From Tulasnella sp. 424 (lineage: Eukaryota; Basidiomycota; Agaricomycetes; Cantharellales; Tulasnellaceae), in assembly GCA_019633425.1 (NCBI GenBank), contig WSUB01000076.1:1-64000 (forward strand): a stretch of 64,000 nucleotides of DNA, in the 5' to 3' direction. A program made the position numbers and the translations under genes. The notes beneath the pieces were generated by a model. The model was given only the letters and a program-made list of their open reading frames with translations, did no database searches and was not told where the DNA came from. Shown in pieces: positions 1 through 11,077 of this stretch; position 1 is the first letter of the stretch; every line of letters begins with the position of its first letter.

Positions 1-313
1 ACTGTCTGGTTTAGTAGGTACGGTCTGGGCCCATAACCTGTTAAACGCAGCAATCCGACGACTGTGGGTATCTCACACTGAGAAAGGGGAGTCGAAGAGT
101 CGATGATAATTATACGTACGTGTACATGCAGTATATATAGTAGTAGTAACAAACAATCTCACAACATGTACAAATACGCCACAAACATGATACGAACATC
201 ATAGTATTACAACAAATCATAGGAATAATAGTCCATACCAAATCAAATGTAGTGAACACGATAGAGGTGAAGAGGAGACGCACGACACTGTGCAACACTC
301 ACTGCATAGTTCA
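1..313. other. Upstream region of P450 gene 1, unlike its paralogs
   Basis: AT-rich sequence with a TATATATA-like run near 131-139. The closely related genes 2, 4 and 6 share a promoter with TATAAAA about 63 bp before the ATG. That similarity is absent here and homology to gene 2 starts only near position 300. No gene is visible. Confidence 0.6.
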
Positions 314-2854
314 ATGCCGAGCGACCTCCTCTCCTCGTCTAATCTCTCATTTGTTGCATCAGGATTGGTGCTCGTGTACCTTCTCAAGAAGTACTGGAAT
401 GGCACATCTCGTCCCCCATATGCGCCGGGCCCACCTGGGCTTCCTCTCATCGGTAGTCAGTGAACATCCTTCACACAGTGTGACCTATGGCTGATTACAA
501 TATCTTGAAAAAAGACCTCCTCGATATGCCCCGAAATAAGTTTGTGATGAGGTTTCTGGAATGGGGGAAACAATACGGGCCGGTAACTTGGGCGGTCGTC
601 CCCGGGCGGAAAGTTCTGATCCTCAACACGTATGACGACATGTCGAAACTTCTCGACAAGCGAGGGAGTAACTACATCAATAGACCTGTGGGCATCATGG
701 CGAATCATCTCGTCGGTGAGTGAAAACATTCAAGCTGCGCTAGACCCTCATTGATCTTTTCCGTTCCCAAGGGACCGACTTCACGACGGTTCGGCGGCAA
801 GGCGACACTATGTGGAAACGGCACCGCAAGTTCCTCAGGCAGGCGCTCTCCATGTCCACCGTCAAAAAGGAGTACTCCGACCTCTTCGTCGTTAATGCCA
901 GTCGATACGTCCGTGCTATCCTCCTCAAACCTGAAGATTTTGCTCCGCTCCTAAAACGGTAGAGGGATGGACATAGAAGAGTTGATGACCCAGGCTAATT
1001 GTAACTCTTCTTGCATAGCATACTCGGCGAGACTATTGTAGAGCTCACATATGGAGCACTGGAACACGAAGACGGTACCGACTACGTCACTGAGCAACAC
1101 GAAAACTTTAGATATTCAAAACTGTCTGCAATGGGCTATGTTGTCGACTTACTCCCGCTACGTGATTATGGTGCTTCCTTAAATTGCTACGTGGCCTATC
1201 TGCTCACAGAGCTTTAGTAAGGTTTATTCCAGATTGGTTTCCGGGAGCGCAATTCCGACGAGACGCCTTGAAGTGGAGGCAACATCTCTCTATGTTGCGG
1301 AAGATGATGATCAACGGTGTCGAGAGACGAATGGTAGACATTTGTTTACTATTATGCGCCTGGTTCGCAGATTGATCAAAACCTCCCTTATTTGTGTAGG
1401 CAGCTAAGGAAGGACGCTCATGCTACGTTTCAAACTTCCTTGAAGACCTCCAGGAACAGACACGAATGACAGGAGCGGACGTCAGCGAGGACGTACAAGC
1501 TGTCCATGATAGCGCCTTCAGCTTCTATCAAGGTAAGGTTCGGGAGGCCCTCTTCCCGGTAGCTATGGATAGTAACGCAACCATCACTTTCACCTCCGCC
1601 CGACTTCATAGCCGGATCTGATACGGTAGGGTTACTTTGAAGAGGATCTAGCAGTGCTGAACAAACGTCCCCCTATTAGAGCGAAACACTCTTGAAGAAC
1701 TTCTTACTTGCCATGTCGCTGTATCCTGATGTTCAATCCCGCGCGCGTAAAGAGGTCGAGCTGTTTTTTTCGGAAGGAAGAGCTCCAGATTTTGAGTTTC
1801 AGGAGCAGATGCCTTACATGCAAGCCATTGTGTTGGAGAGTTTGAGATGGAATCCTCCGGGGTCATTCGGTTTGTCCGATTCAGTTGCCTAGGCACTCTT
1901 TCGTTATCTGTTGATGTTTAAAGCACCCTACTTTGGTAAAATAGGTGCTCCCCATGCGTCCCGAGAGGATGACATTTACGATGGCTACTTTATTCCAAAG
2001 GGTACAACGGTCATTCCAAATATTTGGTATCGTTTCGCATTTCGACAATTAGTCCGATCCGCTCCTAAATCTTTATTTTCATTTTTACTTCACAGGCAAG
2101 TGTCTCGGGACCCACTGATTTATGAAGATCCTTCAGCGTTCAACCCCGACCGCTTCATCAACAATCCAAACATCCTTGACCCTCGCGACTTCGTTTTCGG
2201 GTTTGGCCGGCGCATCTGCCCGGGTAATGCCTTAGCCTATCAGCTTACTTGGATCTTCATGGTATCAATTCTGTGGGCTTTTGAAATCAAAAGACCAGAA
2301 GGAGCCCCCTCACTGGACCACGATGCTGATCGCTTCGATTTTGCTATCGTTAGGTAAGCTGAACTCCAGTTTCTGACTGGAGGCCGACGACTGACCGTGA
2401 CAACTTTAGTGCTCCGTATCCGTTCCCTTGTACCTTTGTCCCGCGAGGAGATTTTGTGACGAATATTAGCGCACCTACGCTCGACATGTAATCGGTTTGA
2501 CACGTTCCTGAAGATAATTTGCTCGGTTCAACTTTGGCTTGTTTACACTGCCAGAATTTAATCAGCTGGCTCTATGTAGCTCCGTATTGAAGATAAAAGG
2601 CCAAGTCTTTATATATGTTGATTAAATCATTTGTACGTGTAAATAATCTCCCACGTGTACCAAAGTGGAGAGCCCGGTATACCGGGTTCCGAGTCGCCAA
2701 TCACGAGCGGTCCCAGGTGTAGCCGGGCTGGGCGTGAGGGGGAGTACACCCAAAGCCCCCCCCCTTACCGGTTGGTACACGCAAGGGGATGCCATCGTTG
2801 GTGGATTATATCTTTTGATGAGAGGCCAGTCGATTTGAGGATTTGAGGAACTTG
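300..2854 (+). repeat. Tandem duplication, left copy (gene 1 plus 3' flank)
   Basis: This stretch matches 3430-5984 at a spacing of 3130 bp. The match covers all exons and introns and about 360 bp of 3' flank. The shared flank includes the block beginning GAGCGGTCCCAGG near 2705 and a C-run before ACCGGTTGGTACACG. Confidence 0.9.
314..2491 (+). CDS. Cytochrome P450 (gene 1, group A)
   Basis: Predicted 515-residue heme monooxygenase of the ER membrane. It would use NADPH and a P450 reductase; its substrate is unknown. Exons: 314-455, 515-715, 772-958, 1019-1161, 1218-1333, 1400-1532, 1612-1625, 1680-1869, 1945-2026, 2096-2353, 2410-2491. A hydrophobic anchor (about residues 9-25) is followed by a Pro-rich hinge ending PGPPGLPLIG. 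The C-helix WKRHR is at 129-133, the I-helix AGSDT at 308-312, the K-helix ESLR at 365-368, the PDRF motif near 420, and the heme loop [10 protein letters not shown] has its Cys at 444. All junctions keep frame and no stop interrupts. It is the left copy of a 3.13-kb tandem duplication with gene 2. Function beyond P450 is not inferable; an OrdA/CYP64-type clan membership is likely. Confidence 0.94.
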
Positions 2855-3443
2855 GGCAGGTCGAGATCGTGACTCTCCTCACTCCCCCATTGATGCAGGT
2901 ACTCAGAGCTCAGGGAAGCTTTCTCTCTCGCAATGCGTGAGGATAGATTGGTCGTCACAGGGCAGGCCTTCCGACCTGTCTCTCTGTTGGTGACACGAGC
3001 CGCACTGGTTTGCCGTCAGCTTCCTTGATTCGTCCCTCTTCCCGACGCCGGACTTCCCGAAACAACACGGGGTAGTATGGACTTGTGATCAGTGGGCAGC
3101 AGAGCGCTCGCTAATCACTAGTCCACGCATCCTATATATTATTGCCGTCCAGGGCATGCTCAACCCTCAAATCTCCTCGACCCTGCAACTGTCCGTGAAA
3201 TTAGGAATGCACGGAGGTTAAGTAATGCGTCTTGAACTATAAATAATGCCGTTATGTCTGTAAAGTCTGTTGTCGCAATAACCTTTGAGCGGGACTGAGA
3301 CAAGACCTCAAGGGACCGCCTGCGAAATGGTGCGGTGGGCGTCGACCAAGAGTACCCGAATGAGGGCCATTGACTTGCGCTATAAAATGTGCCGCAGTGC
3401 ACACAAGCTCTCTACGTCACTTTCTTACTTACTGCAGAGTTCA
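2492..3443. other. Spacer between P450 genes 1 and 2
   Basis: The first part (to about 2854) is the duplicated 3' flank. The rest, from GGTCGAGATCGTGACTC at about 2858, closely matches 10511-11077 upstream of gene 4 and in part 17400-17761 upstream of gene 6. It is therefore the shared group A promoter block. No gene is visible. Confidence 0.75.
3381..3388 (+). promoter_or_regulatory. TATA box of P450 gene 2
   Basis: TATAAAAT lies 63 bp before the ATG, inside a block conserved upstream of genes 4 and 6 (followed by a GCAGTGCACA-like stretch). Confidence 0.65.
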
Positions 3444-5984
3444 ATGCCGAGCGACCTCCCCTCCTCGTCTAATCTCTCATTTGTTGCATCAGGATTGGTG
3501 CTCGTGTACCTTCTCAAGAAGTACTGGAATGGCACATCTCGTCCCCCATATGCGCCGGGTCCACCTGGGCTTCCTCTCATCGGTAGTCAGTGAGCATCCT
3601 TCACACAGTGTGACCTATGGCTGATTACAATATCTTGAAAAAAGACCTCCTCGATATGCCCCGAAGTAAGTTTGTGATGAGGTACCTGGAATGGGGGAAA
3701 CAGTACGGCCCGGTAACTTGGGCAGTCGTCCCGGGGCGGAAATTCCTGATCCTCAACACGTATGACGCCATGTCGGAACTTCTCGACAAGCGAGGGGGCA
3801 ACTACATCGATAGACCTGTGGGCATCATGACGAATCATCTCGTCGGTGAGTGAAAACATTCAAGCTGCGCCAAACCCTCATTGATCCTTTTCGTTCCCAA
3901 GGGACGGACTTCACGACGGCTCGGCGGCAAGGCGACACTATGTGGAAACGGCACCGCAAGTTCCTCAGACAGGCGCTCTCCATGTCCACTGTCAAAAAGG
4001 AGTACTCCGACCTCTTCGTCGCTAATGCCAGTCGATACGTTCATGCTATCCTCCTCAAACCTGAAGATTTTGCTCCGCACCTACAACGGTAGATGGATGG
4101 GCATAGAAGAGTTGATGACCAAGGCTAATTGTAACTCCTATTCCATAGCATACTCGGCGAGACTATTGCAGAACTCACATATGGAGCACTCGAACACGAA
4201 GACGACACCGACTACGTCACCGAGCAACACGAAAACTTTAGATATCTAAAACTGTCTGCGATGGGCTACGTTGTCGACTTGTTCCCGCTACGTGATTATG
4301 ATGCTTCCTTAAGTCGCTACGTGGTCTATAGCTATCTGCTCACAGAGCTTTAGTAAGGTTCATTCCAGCTTGGTTTCCGGGAGCGCAATTCCAACGAGAC
4401 GCCTTAAAGTGGAGGCAACACGGCTCTATGTTGCGAAAGATGATGATCGACGGTATCGAGAGACGAATGGTAGACATTTATCCACTGTTATATGCATGGT
4501 TCGCTGATGAATCAGAACCTCCCTTGTTTGTGCAGGCAGCTAAGGAAGGACGGTCATGCTACGTCTCAAACTTCCTTGAAGACCTCCAGGAACAGACACG
4601 AATGACAGGAGCGGACATCAGCGAGGACGTACAAGCTGTCCATGATAGCGCCTTCAGCTTCTATCAAGGTAATGTTCGGGAGGCCCTCTTCCTGGTAGCT
4701 ACGGATAGTAACGCAACCATCACTTCACCACCGCCCGACTTCATAGCCGGGTCTGATACGGTAGGACTATTTTGCAGAGGATCTAGCAGTGCTGAACAAA
4801 CGTCCCCCGATTAGAGCGAAACACTTTTGAAGAACTTCTTACTTGCCATGTCGTTGTATCCAGATGTTCAATCCCGGGCGCGTAAAGAGGTCGAGCGGTT
4901 CTTTTCGGAAGGAAGAGCTCCCAACTTTGAGTTCCAGGAGCAGATGCCATACATGCAAGCCGTTGTTTTGGAGAGTTTGAGATGGAATCCTCCGGCATCA
5001 TTCGGTTTGTCTGATTCTGTTGCCTATCACTCTTTCGGTATCTTTTGATGTTGAAAGCACCCTATTTCGGTCACATAGGTGTTCCCCATACGTCCCGAGA
5101 GGATGACATTTACGATGGCTACTTTATTCCAAAGGGTACAGCGGTCATTCCAAATATTTGGTATCGTTTCACATTTCGCAATTGGTCTGATCCGCTCCTA
5201 CATTTATATCTCTCCTTCACAGGCAGGTGTCTCGGGACCCACTGATTTATGAAGACCCTTCAACGTTCAACCCCGACCGCTTCATCAACAACCCAAACAT
5301 CCTCGACCCTCGCGACTTCGCTTTCGGGTTTGGCCGGCGCATCTGCCCGGGTAATGCCTTAGCCTATCAGCTTACTTGGATCTTCATGGTATCAATTCTG
5401 TGGGCTTTTGAAATCAAAAGACCAGAAGGAGCTCCCTCACTAGACCACGATGTTGATCGCTTCGATTTTGCCATCATCAGGTAAGCTGAATCTCAGTTTC
5501 AGACTGGAGGCCGATGGCTGACCGTGGCAACTTTAGTATTCCGTATCCATTCCCTTGTACCTTTGTTCCGCGAGGAGATTTTGCGAAGAGTATTAGCGCC
5601 CCTACGCTCGACATGTAATCGGTTTGACACGTTCCTGAATATAACTTGCTCGGTTCAACCTCGTCTTGTTTACACAGCGAGAATTTATTTCGCAGGCTCT
5701 GTGTAGCTCCGTATTGAAGATAAGAGGTCAAGTCTTTATATATGTTGGTTAAATACATTTGTACTTGTAAATAATCTCCCAGGTGAACCAAATTGGAGAG
5801 TCCGGTACACCAGGCTCCAAGTCACCAATTACGAGCGGTCCCAGGTGTAGCCGGGCTGGGCGTGAGGGGGAGTAGTACACCCAAAGCACCCCCCCCCCCC
5901 CACCGGTTGGTACACGCAAGGGGATGGTTGGTGGATTGAAGATTCTGCTGAGAGGCCAGTCGATTTGAGGATTCGAGGAACTTG
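3430..5984 (+). repeat. Tandem duplication, right copy (gene 2 plus 3' flank)
   Basis: Partner of 300-2854. The two copies differ by scattered substitutions and small indels, for example a longer C-run at about 5887-5900. Similarity stops right after GAGGAACTTG at 5984, marking the duplication edge. Confidence 0.9.
3444..5618 (+). CDS. Cytochrome P450 (gene 2, group A)
   Basis: Predicted 515-residue membrane-anchored P450, near-twin of gene 1 with the same exon lengths. Exons: 3444-3585, 3645-3845, 3902-4088, 4149-4291, 4354-4469, 4536-4668, 4747-4760, 4815-5004, 5079-5160, 5223-5480, 5537-5618. The motifs WKRHR, AGSDT, ESLR and [10 protein letters not shown] (Cys444) are intact. The start was chosen because MPSDLPSSSN aligns with the paralogs and follows a TATA box by 63 bp. 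In contrast to gene 1, it has the promoter block also found before genes 4 and 6. It converges on gene 3, with about 570 bp between the two stop codons. Confidence 0.95.
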
Positions 5985-6188
5985 TACGGTGAAAGGAGGA
6001 GAAAGGATGAGGTTCAGGTTCAAATCAAACGACAGTTGTGATGGACAGGACGTCTCCAGAACCACACCAAAGGGCACGATTCAGAGAAGCTCGTGCGGTC
6101 CAAATGTATTGGGAGCATCGCTCGTAGGTTTCTCAGTTCATCATTTGCATCAAAGTGAAGAACGGCATCTGTACTTGATAGCTAATCA
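5619..6188. other. Convergent 3' spacer between genes 2 and 3
   Basis: The first 366 bp repeat the 3' flank of gene 1, including a long C homopolymer at about 5887-5900. The remainder is unique and holds no gene that I can support. Confidence 0.7.
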
Positions 6189-8492
6189 CTAAACCCCGCT
6201 AGCCTTCATGGCAGCTTCCCTAACTATCTGCTCGACTTTCTCGGACCTCGGAACAAATCTACATTCGAAAGGCAATATTTGCCTAAAAGTGTGAGGGCCA
6301 CGCAAAATGGCGATATCAGTCGCCGTCGGAAGTGATCGAAGCGTAGGGACAACACTCACGAGATGCCGGCAAAATTAAACCGGTCTTCATCCGTGGCTTT
6401 ATACCCGTCCTCCATAGCCATCCCGTCTTTTGTTCGGATGTCAAATGCCCAAAGCACAAAGACTGCAGTCATCCAAGCAGCCTGAAAGCCAAGATCCCGA
6501 CCAGGACAAATTCGACGGCCAAACCCGAAGACGAAGTCCCATGGACTAAGCGTACCGGGATTCAAGGTGGGAGATCCGCCATCCTCATTTCGCCTCAAGA
6601 ACCGCTCCGGATTGAATTCTGTCGGATTTTGATAGAGTCGATTGTCCCTGCTAACCTGCCTATAGAACAGGAGGGCAACAACGCGTCTTCCGGTCAAACT
6701 TCCCTTCCTGAAGGTGAGCAATTGTCCGACTTACCACGCATTTCCGACTACTGCCGTGCCTTTCGGAATGAAATATCCTTGAAATTTGTCGTCGCGGATA
6801 GGTAAATGAGGTAAGATTGGGGAGACTGGGGGGTGCCACCTCAAGCTCTCCATCAACGTCGCCTCAAGGTACGGGAGCTTGTCGAATCCCTTATCGTCAA
6901 GGGATGGGAACCGGTCTGGTCCAACTACGGCATCGATTTCAGATTGGACGATAGCCTGAATGTTGGGATGGAGGGTCATTGCAAGTAAGAATGTTCGAAT
7001 AAGGGACTCGGTCTGAATCATTCGAACCACAGCGAAGTGAGCCAACCGCCTGCACCGTCTCTCAGACACTCACTGTCTCGGCTCCGGCTTTATCGACAAA
7101 GTTGGCGTGGTGCTCATCAAAGATATATTCGTCCTTGGTTTTTTACAGGGGCACGTACCTCGAAAGAATGTGAAGGAGGTATTCTTGATTATCGTCTCAT
7201 CACTCTGCAGCTCTTCCTCGCTTTTCGACTCTTGTTGGGAATATACTTCCTGCAGCATATTGCGAACAAATGACGCTGGCATACCTTCTCCGCGAGTATC
7301 AAGCTACGTTTAGGAAAGAATTGACGTTTAGCGAAGGCATTAGTCACTCCAAGCAAAGGTCGAGTTCACCAACTGCTTCTTGACAGCTTCAAACATGTAG
7401 TCTCGAGCAAAGTTGTATTGCTTTCTCCACTTTATGGCATCTCTCTTCCACTGGGCAAAAGGCACCCATGGCGGGATGTGCTTCACTAGGAGCATGGTGA
7501 GAGGGTTTGGTCATGTAACGTCAAAGCAGGGGCACCTGAAGGAGATGGCTCCGACAGCGCGAAGAGACGCACTCACTCCACGGCAGATAATCAACCCAAT
7601 ACCCTTCGACAGTGGTCGCAGTGATCTTCGCAACATCCAAATGCATTTGCACAAAGTCGTGGCCACCGTCCTTGCCATCCCGAATCATTCCGTATGAAAT
7701 CTCCGTTATCAGTTCGGCGGTCATCCTGCACAAAAGAGTTGTCAGAGAGCCGAATTTCTACACGTATAAAGAGTAACAATGAGAATATATTCGCGTACTT
7801 CTTGTTCTCCAGGATGAAGTCTTCAGGCCGATCGAGAAGCGACTCCAAGAAGACTAGCGTCTTTCGGACCATAACAGCTGAATAGTCGCGCTTTACAATC
7901 GGCGCCATTAAAGCGTGATTCAGAAATCTTCGATGCTGCCTCCATGCGGCTCCGTATGCGAGACGTTGTGTTAGCGTGTTACCCCCTATGAAACCTCCGG
8001 TTAAGCAGTGCCAGAGACAAGCAGGTTGATGGGCACCTGTGTCTCGACGTAGACTCACCAAGTAGCTCCCCAAGAAGAACGGTACTATCCCGGTCGATAT
8101 AGATGCTCCCCCTTTTTTCCATTAACTCCTTCATAGTTTCATAGTCGTTCACAATCAAGTATTGTTTCCCGGAGGCCACAGCCCAGGTCAGCGGCCCATA
8201 CTGCTCGAGCCACTTCATATAGGTGAGCGGAGCTTTGCCACGTGGCATGTCGAATGCATCTGTTAATGGCGCTCGGTACCATTAGCATACCAAAAGACAG
8301 AGATATCCAGCTTGCCTGCTGTCGGGACGTGTACGTACTTCCTATTAAAGGTAACTGCTTTGGCCCAGGCGGATAAGGTAAGCCCTCCGGATTTCGCCTC
8401 TTCTCCCGACGGCGCCAAAGAATATGTTCGCTGATAACGAATAGAACCGCTGCCGTCCAAGCAGCAAACATGAGGCCGTAGAGAGTACCCAT
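6189..8492 (-). CDS. Cytochrome P450 (gene 3, group E)
   Basis: Predicted 545-residue P450 with ten exons: 8492-8339, 8259-8059, 7985-7799, 7725-7577, 7485-7370, 7303-7159, 7087-7074, 7012-6735, 6659-6360, 6282-6189. The intron that splits exons 8 and 9 in groups A-D and F is absent. Motifs: hydrophobic anchor, hinge PPGPKQLPLIG, C-helix WRQHR, I-helix AGAET at 318-322 (Glu in place of the usual Asp), K-helix ESLR, heme loop [10 protein letters not shown] with Cys466. The C-terminus has PFECRFVPRSEKV. Its nearest relatives here are genes 18 and 19, about 50 kb away beyond SPC7, so it looks transposed or inverted relative to them. A TATAAGG lies about 50 bp upstream of the chosen ATG. Confidence 0.94.
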
Positions 8493-11077
8493 CTCTGTCT
8501 TACCTGTTGCAGAGAGACGAGGGAACAGCACGAGCGGACTGCCTTATATCTGGGGTGAGCAACGGGCCTCATTACAAGAAATGCCGCATTGCGGGAAATG
8601 GAACCACATCGTGTTATGTGCCCAGTTAAGGTTGGTCAAAGTTCGGCTGCGCACGGGGTTCAATTTGACGAAGAGCGTTGCCGGCTCTGGCGGCGTAAGG
8701 TTCCTGATCTCCAAGCTCGGGGAAACGATACAGGTGACGATTTCGAGAGGGTAGGTTGCCGGTGGAAAAATGCCGAGGAGTGGGCCAGGCACGTGTGGCG
8801 AGTTAAGCAATCCCACTACCAAAAGAAGGAGGTCCCTCCCCGTGGATAAGAGCGTCAAACGAACGGGTTTCCGCCCCAGGAGTTGAGAGACCAACATAGT
8901 CACGAGGAACTGAAACCGATCCAGGTTAAGCATATGCAAAGCTAGCATACAAGGTCCAAAGAAAAAGAGACACGGAACCGAAACCACTAATACGCCTAGG
9001 CAAGGTACTGTTCGACCTTGCTCTTGAATGTCATTTGAAGTAGGTTGGGAGTTACAACGGAATGGTACCGGTGCCCTGAATCGAATCAGGTAGTGTTAGC
9101 GGTTGCTGAAGAAAAGGGCGTTCGCGTAGGAAAAGAGCACACCGACTCGCCTTCCGAACCCACGATCAAACCTGTCCGAATCGCGGTCAATAAAAGGTAA
9201 TCCTTCCGTTCTTTCCATCTCGAACGCCTATAGAAGGGTGACTATCACCGTCCAAAGCGTTTGCTATGCGAGGTCCCATCCTGGTCACACTCGTCGGCCG
9301 AAGCCGAAACCTCATTCGCGAGGATCAAGATACTCCGCGCTGCCCCCGGCTTTTGCGATATGACGTTCAGGGTGAAATGTTGAGGGCTCCGGGTAATAAG
9401 ATGGGTCTTGGGACATTTGTCTATGAGGTCAAAGTTGAAATGAGTTCCAAGATGCACATGGTGGATATTGTCGTCCAGTCCTCTAACGGCTCAAAACTAG
9501 AAGGATGACAACGGCTCCGGCGCCGAGAACGACATCCAGAGACCACATTCGATCCGGAGAGACGGGTAGAATTGCAGGAGAAGGAAGGATATTTTGGCCT
9601 CTTAAGGGCCTCTATGTGGAGGCGCCAAAAGCCATCTGTCGGGGCTCGATCTCGGCACCTTGCTAGGAGCATCCGGAAACCCTCCCCGCTACGTTCTTGG
9701 AATGTAACTCGTTCGAAGCTATGCCCTAAGCCGTCGAAACCCCAAAAGGAGGCGGTTTTGTAGCAAGGAGCAGCGATCGTACTTGAATACAGGGTGGAGT
9801 ACTTCGGTTTGGATGAGCCTGATAATCTCGCGCCATTGTGTTGGGCTTTTCCTCGCTAAGAGAACGTCTAGTGGCCGCGGCGCTGCGAACTGATGGTGAC
9901 TAACATTAGCAATCGTGGTTTACATAACAGAATCGGGACAAACCTTTAGGGAAGAACCGTCCCAAACACAAGGGGAGAGTGGTAGTGTTCAAGCTCAGAA
10001 CACGGCGGCAACGTGTGAGAACGAGCTGGTCGTGTTCGGGCCGTTTCCGAAATTAAAACACGACCCGAGCATTTACTGCTAAAATAAGCTAATCAGCTTG
10101 ATTTTAGCTGAGAAAACTACGTACGTTGAACATGCCCTGGACTTGGGTGATCACTTCACACAAATTCGCCGCATGTTCGAAGTCCGGACATCACCAACGT
10201 TGTGAAATGTCTCTACAAGGGGTTTCCAACCCACCGGCCTTGCTCCAAGTTTCCATCTTCCTTGATGGCTAGGACACGCTTGAACCCTGTGAGCTCAACG
10301 AGTCGTAGTTTGCTGGGCCCGTCGTGTCGGTAGAGACCGAAAACGTAAAGTTGGGATAGAAAGTTCTTTCTATATATGTATTTTCATAATTTTCTATCGT
10401 TGCCGCGGGGCTTGGGAGGGGCGGGGGGCGGGTAAGGCGAAGAAATGGGACGCGGTCCAAGTCGAAATCGACTGTGCTGCACCTTTCAAACCGCGCACGC
10501 TCGTTCGCCAGGTCGAGATCGTGACTCTCCCACTCTCCCATTGATGCAGATACCTACCGCTCAGGAAAGCCTTCTCTCCCGTAATGCGTTAGCATGGATT
10601 GGTCGTCACAGGGCACGTCTTCGGACCCGTCTCTGTGTTGGTGACACGAGCCGCACTGCAGAGTTTGCCGTCGGCTTCCTTGATACTCCCCTCTCCCCGA
10701 CTGGCCTTGCGGTCCACCGCACCACACCGGCAAGCTCTGGAGTTCCCGAAACAACACAGAGCTTTACTTGTAATCAGTGGGCAGCAGAGCGCTCGCTAAT
10801 CACTAGTCGACGCATCCAGGGCGAATGCTGGACACTCAAATATTCTCTCCCCTGCAGTTGTCAGGGTTAAATAATGCGTTTGAATTGACGTGCCTATAAA
10901 TATATTCATTATGTTGATCGCGATAACCTTTGGACAGGACTGAGACAACACCTCAAGGGACCGTGTGTAAAATGGTGCGGTGGGCGTGGGCCTCAAGTAC
11001 CGGGCCATTGACTTATAAGACGGGCCGCAGTGCACATAAGCGTTCCACGTGCGTTTTCTTCCTCACCGCAGAATTCA
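8493..11077. other. Long spacer between divergent genes 3 and 4
   Basis: About 2.6 kb without a supportable gene. A reverse-strand TATAAGG at 8548-8542 probably serves gene 3. Positions 9664-9757 resemble the spacer block R (GGAAACCCTCC ... AAGCCGTCGAAA). From about 10511 the sequence is the group A promoter block shared with the region before gene 2. Short open frames on both strands have no recognisable content. Confidence 0.65.
11014..11020 (+). promoter_or_regulatory. TATA box of P450 gene 4
   Basis: TATAAGA lies 64 bp upstream of the ATG, at the same place as the TATAAAA of genes 2 and 6. Confidence 0.6.

Noticed and set aside
7969..8073. Reading gene 3 straight through from exon 2 to exon 3
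   Set aside because: The GTGAGT donor and CATAG acceptor match the intron position of every other P450, and the intronic translation has no family similarity.
8544..8987. Reverse frame of 147 codons before gene 3
   Set aside because: It lies in the promoter region of gene 3. Hydrophobic stretches alone are not evidence of a gene.
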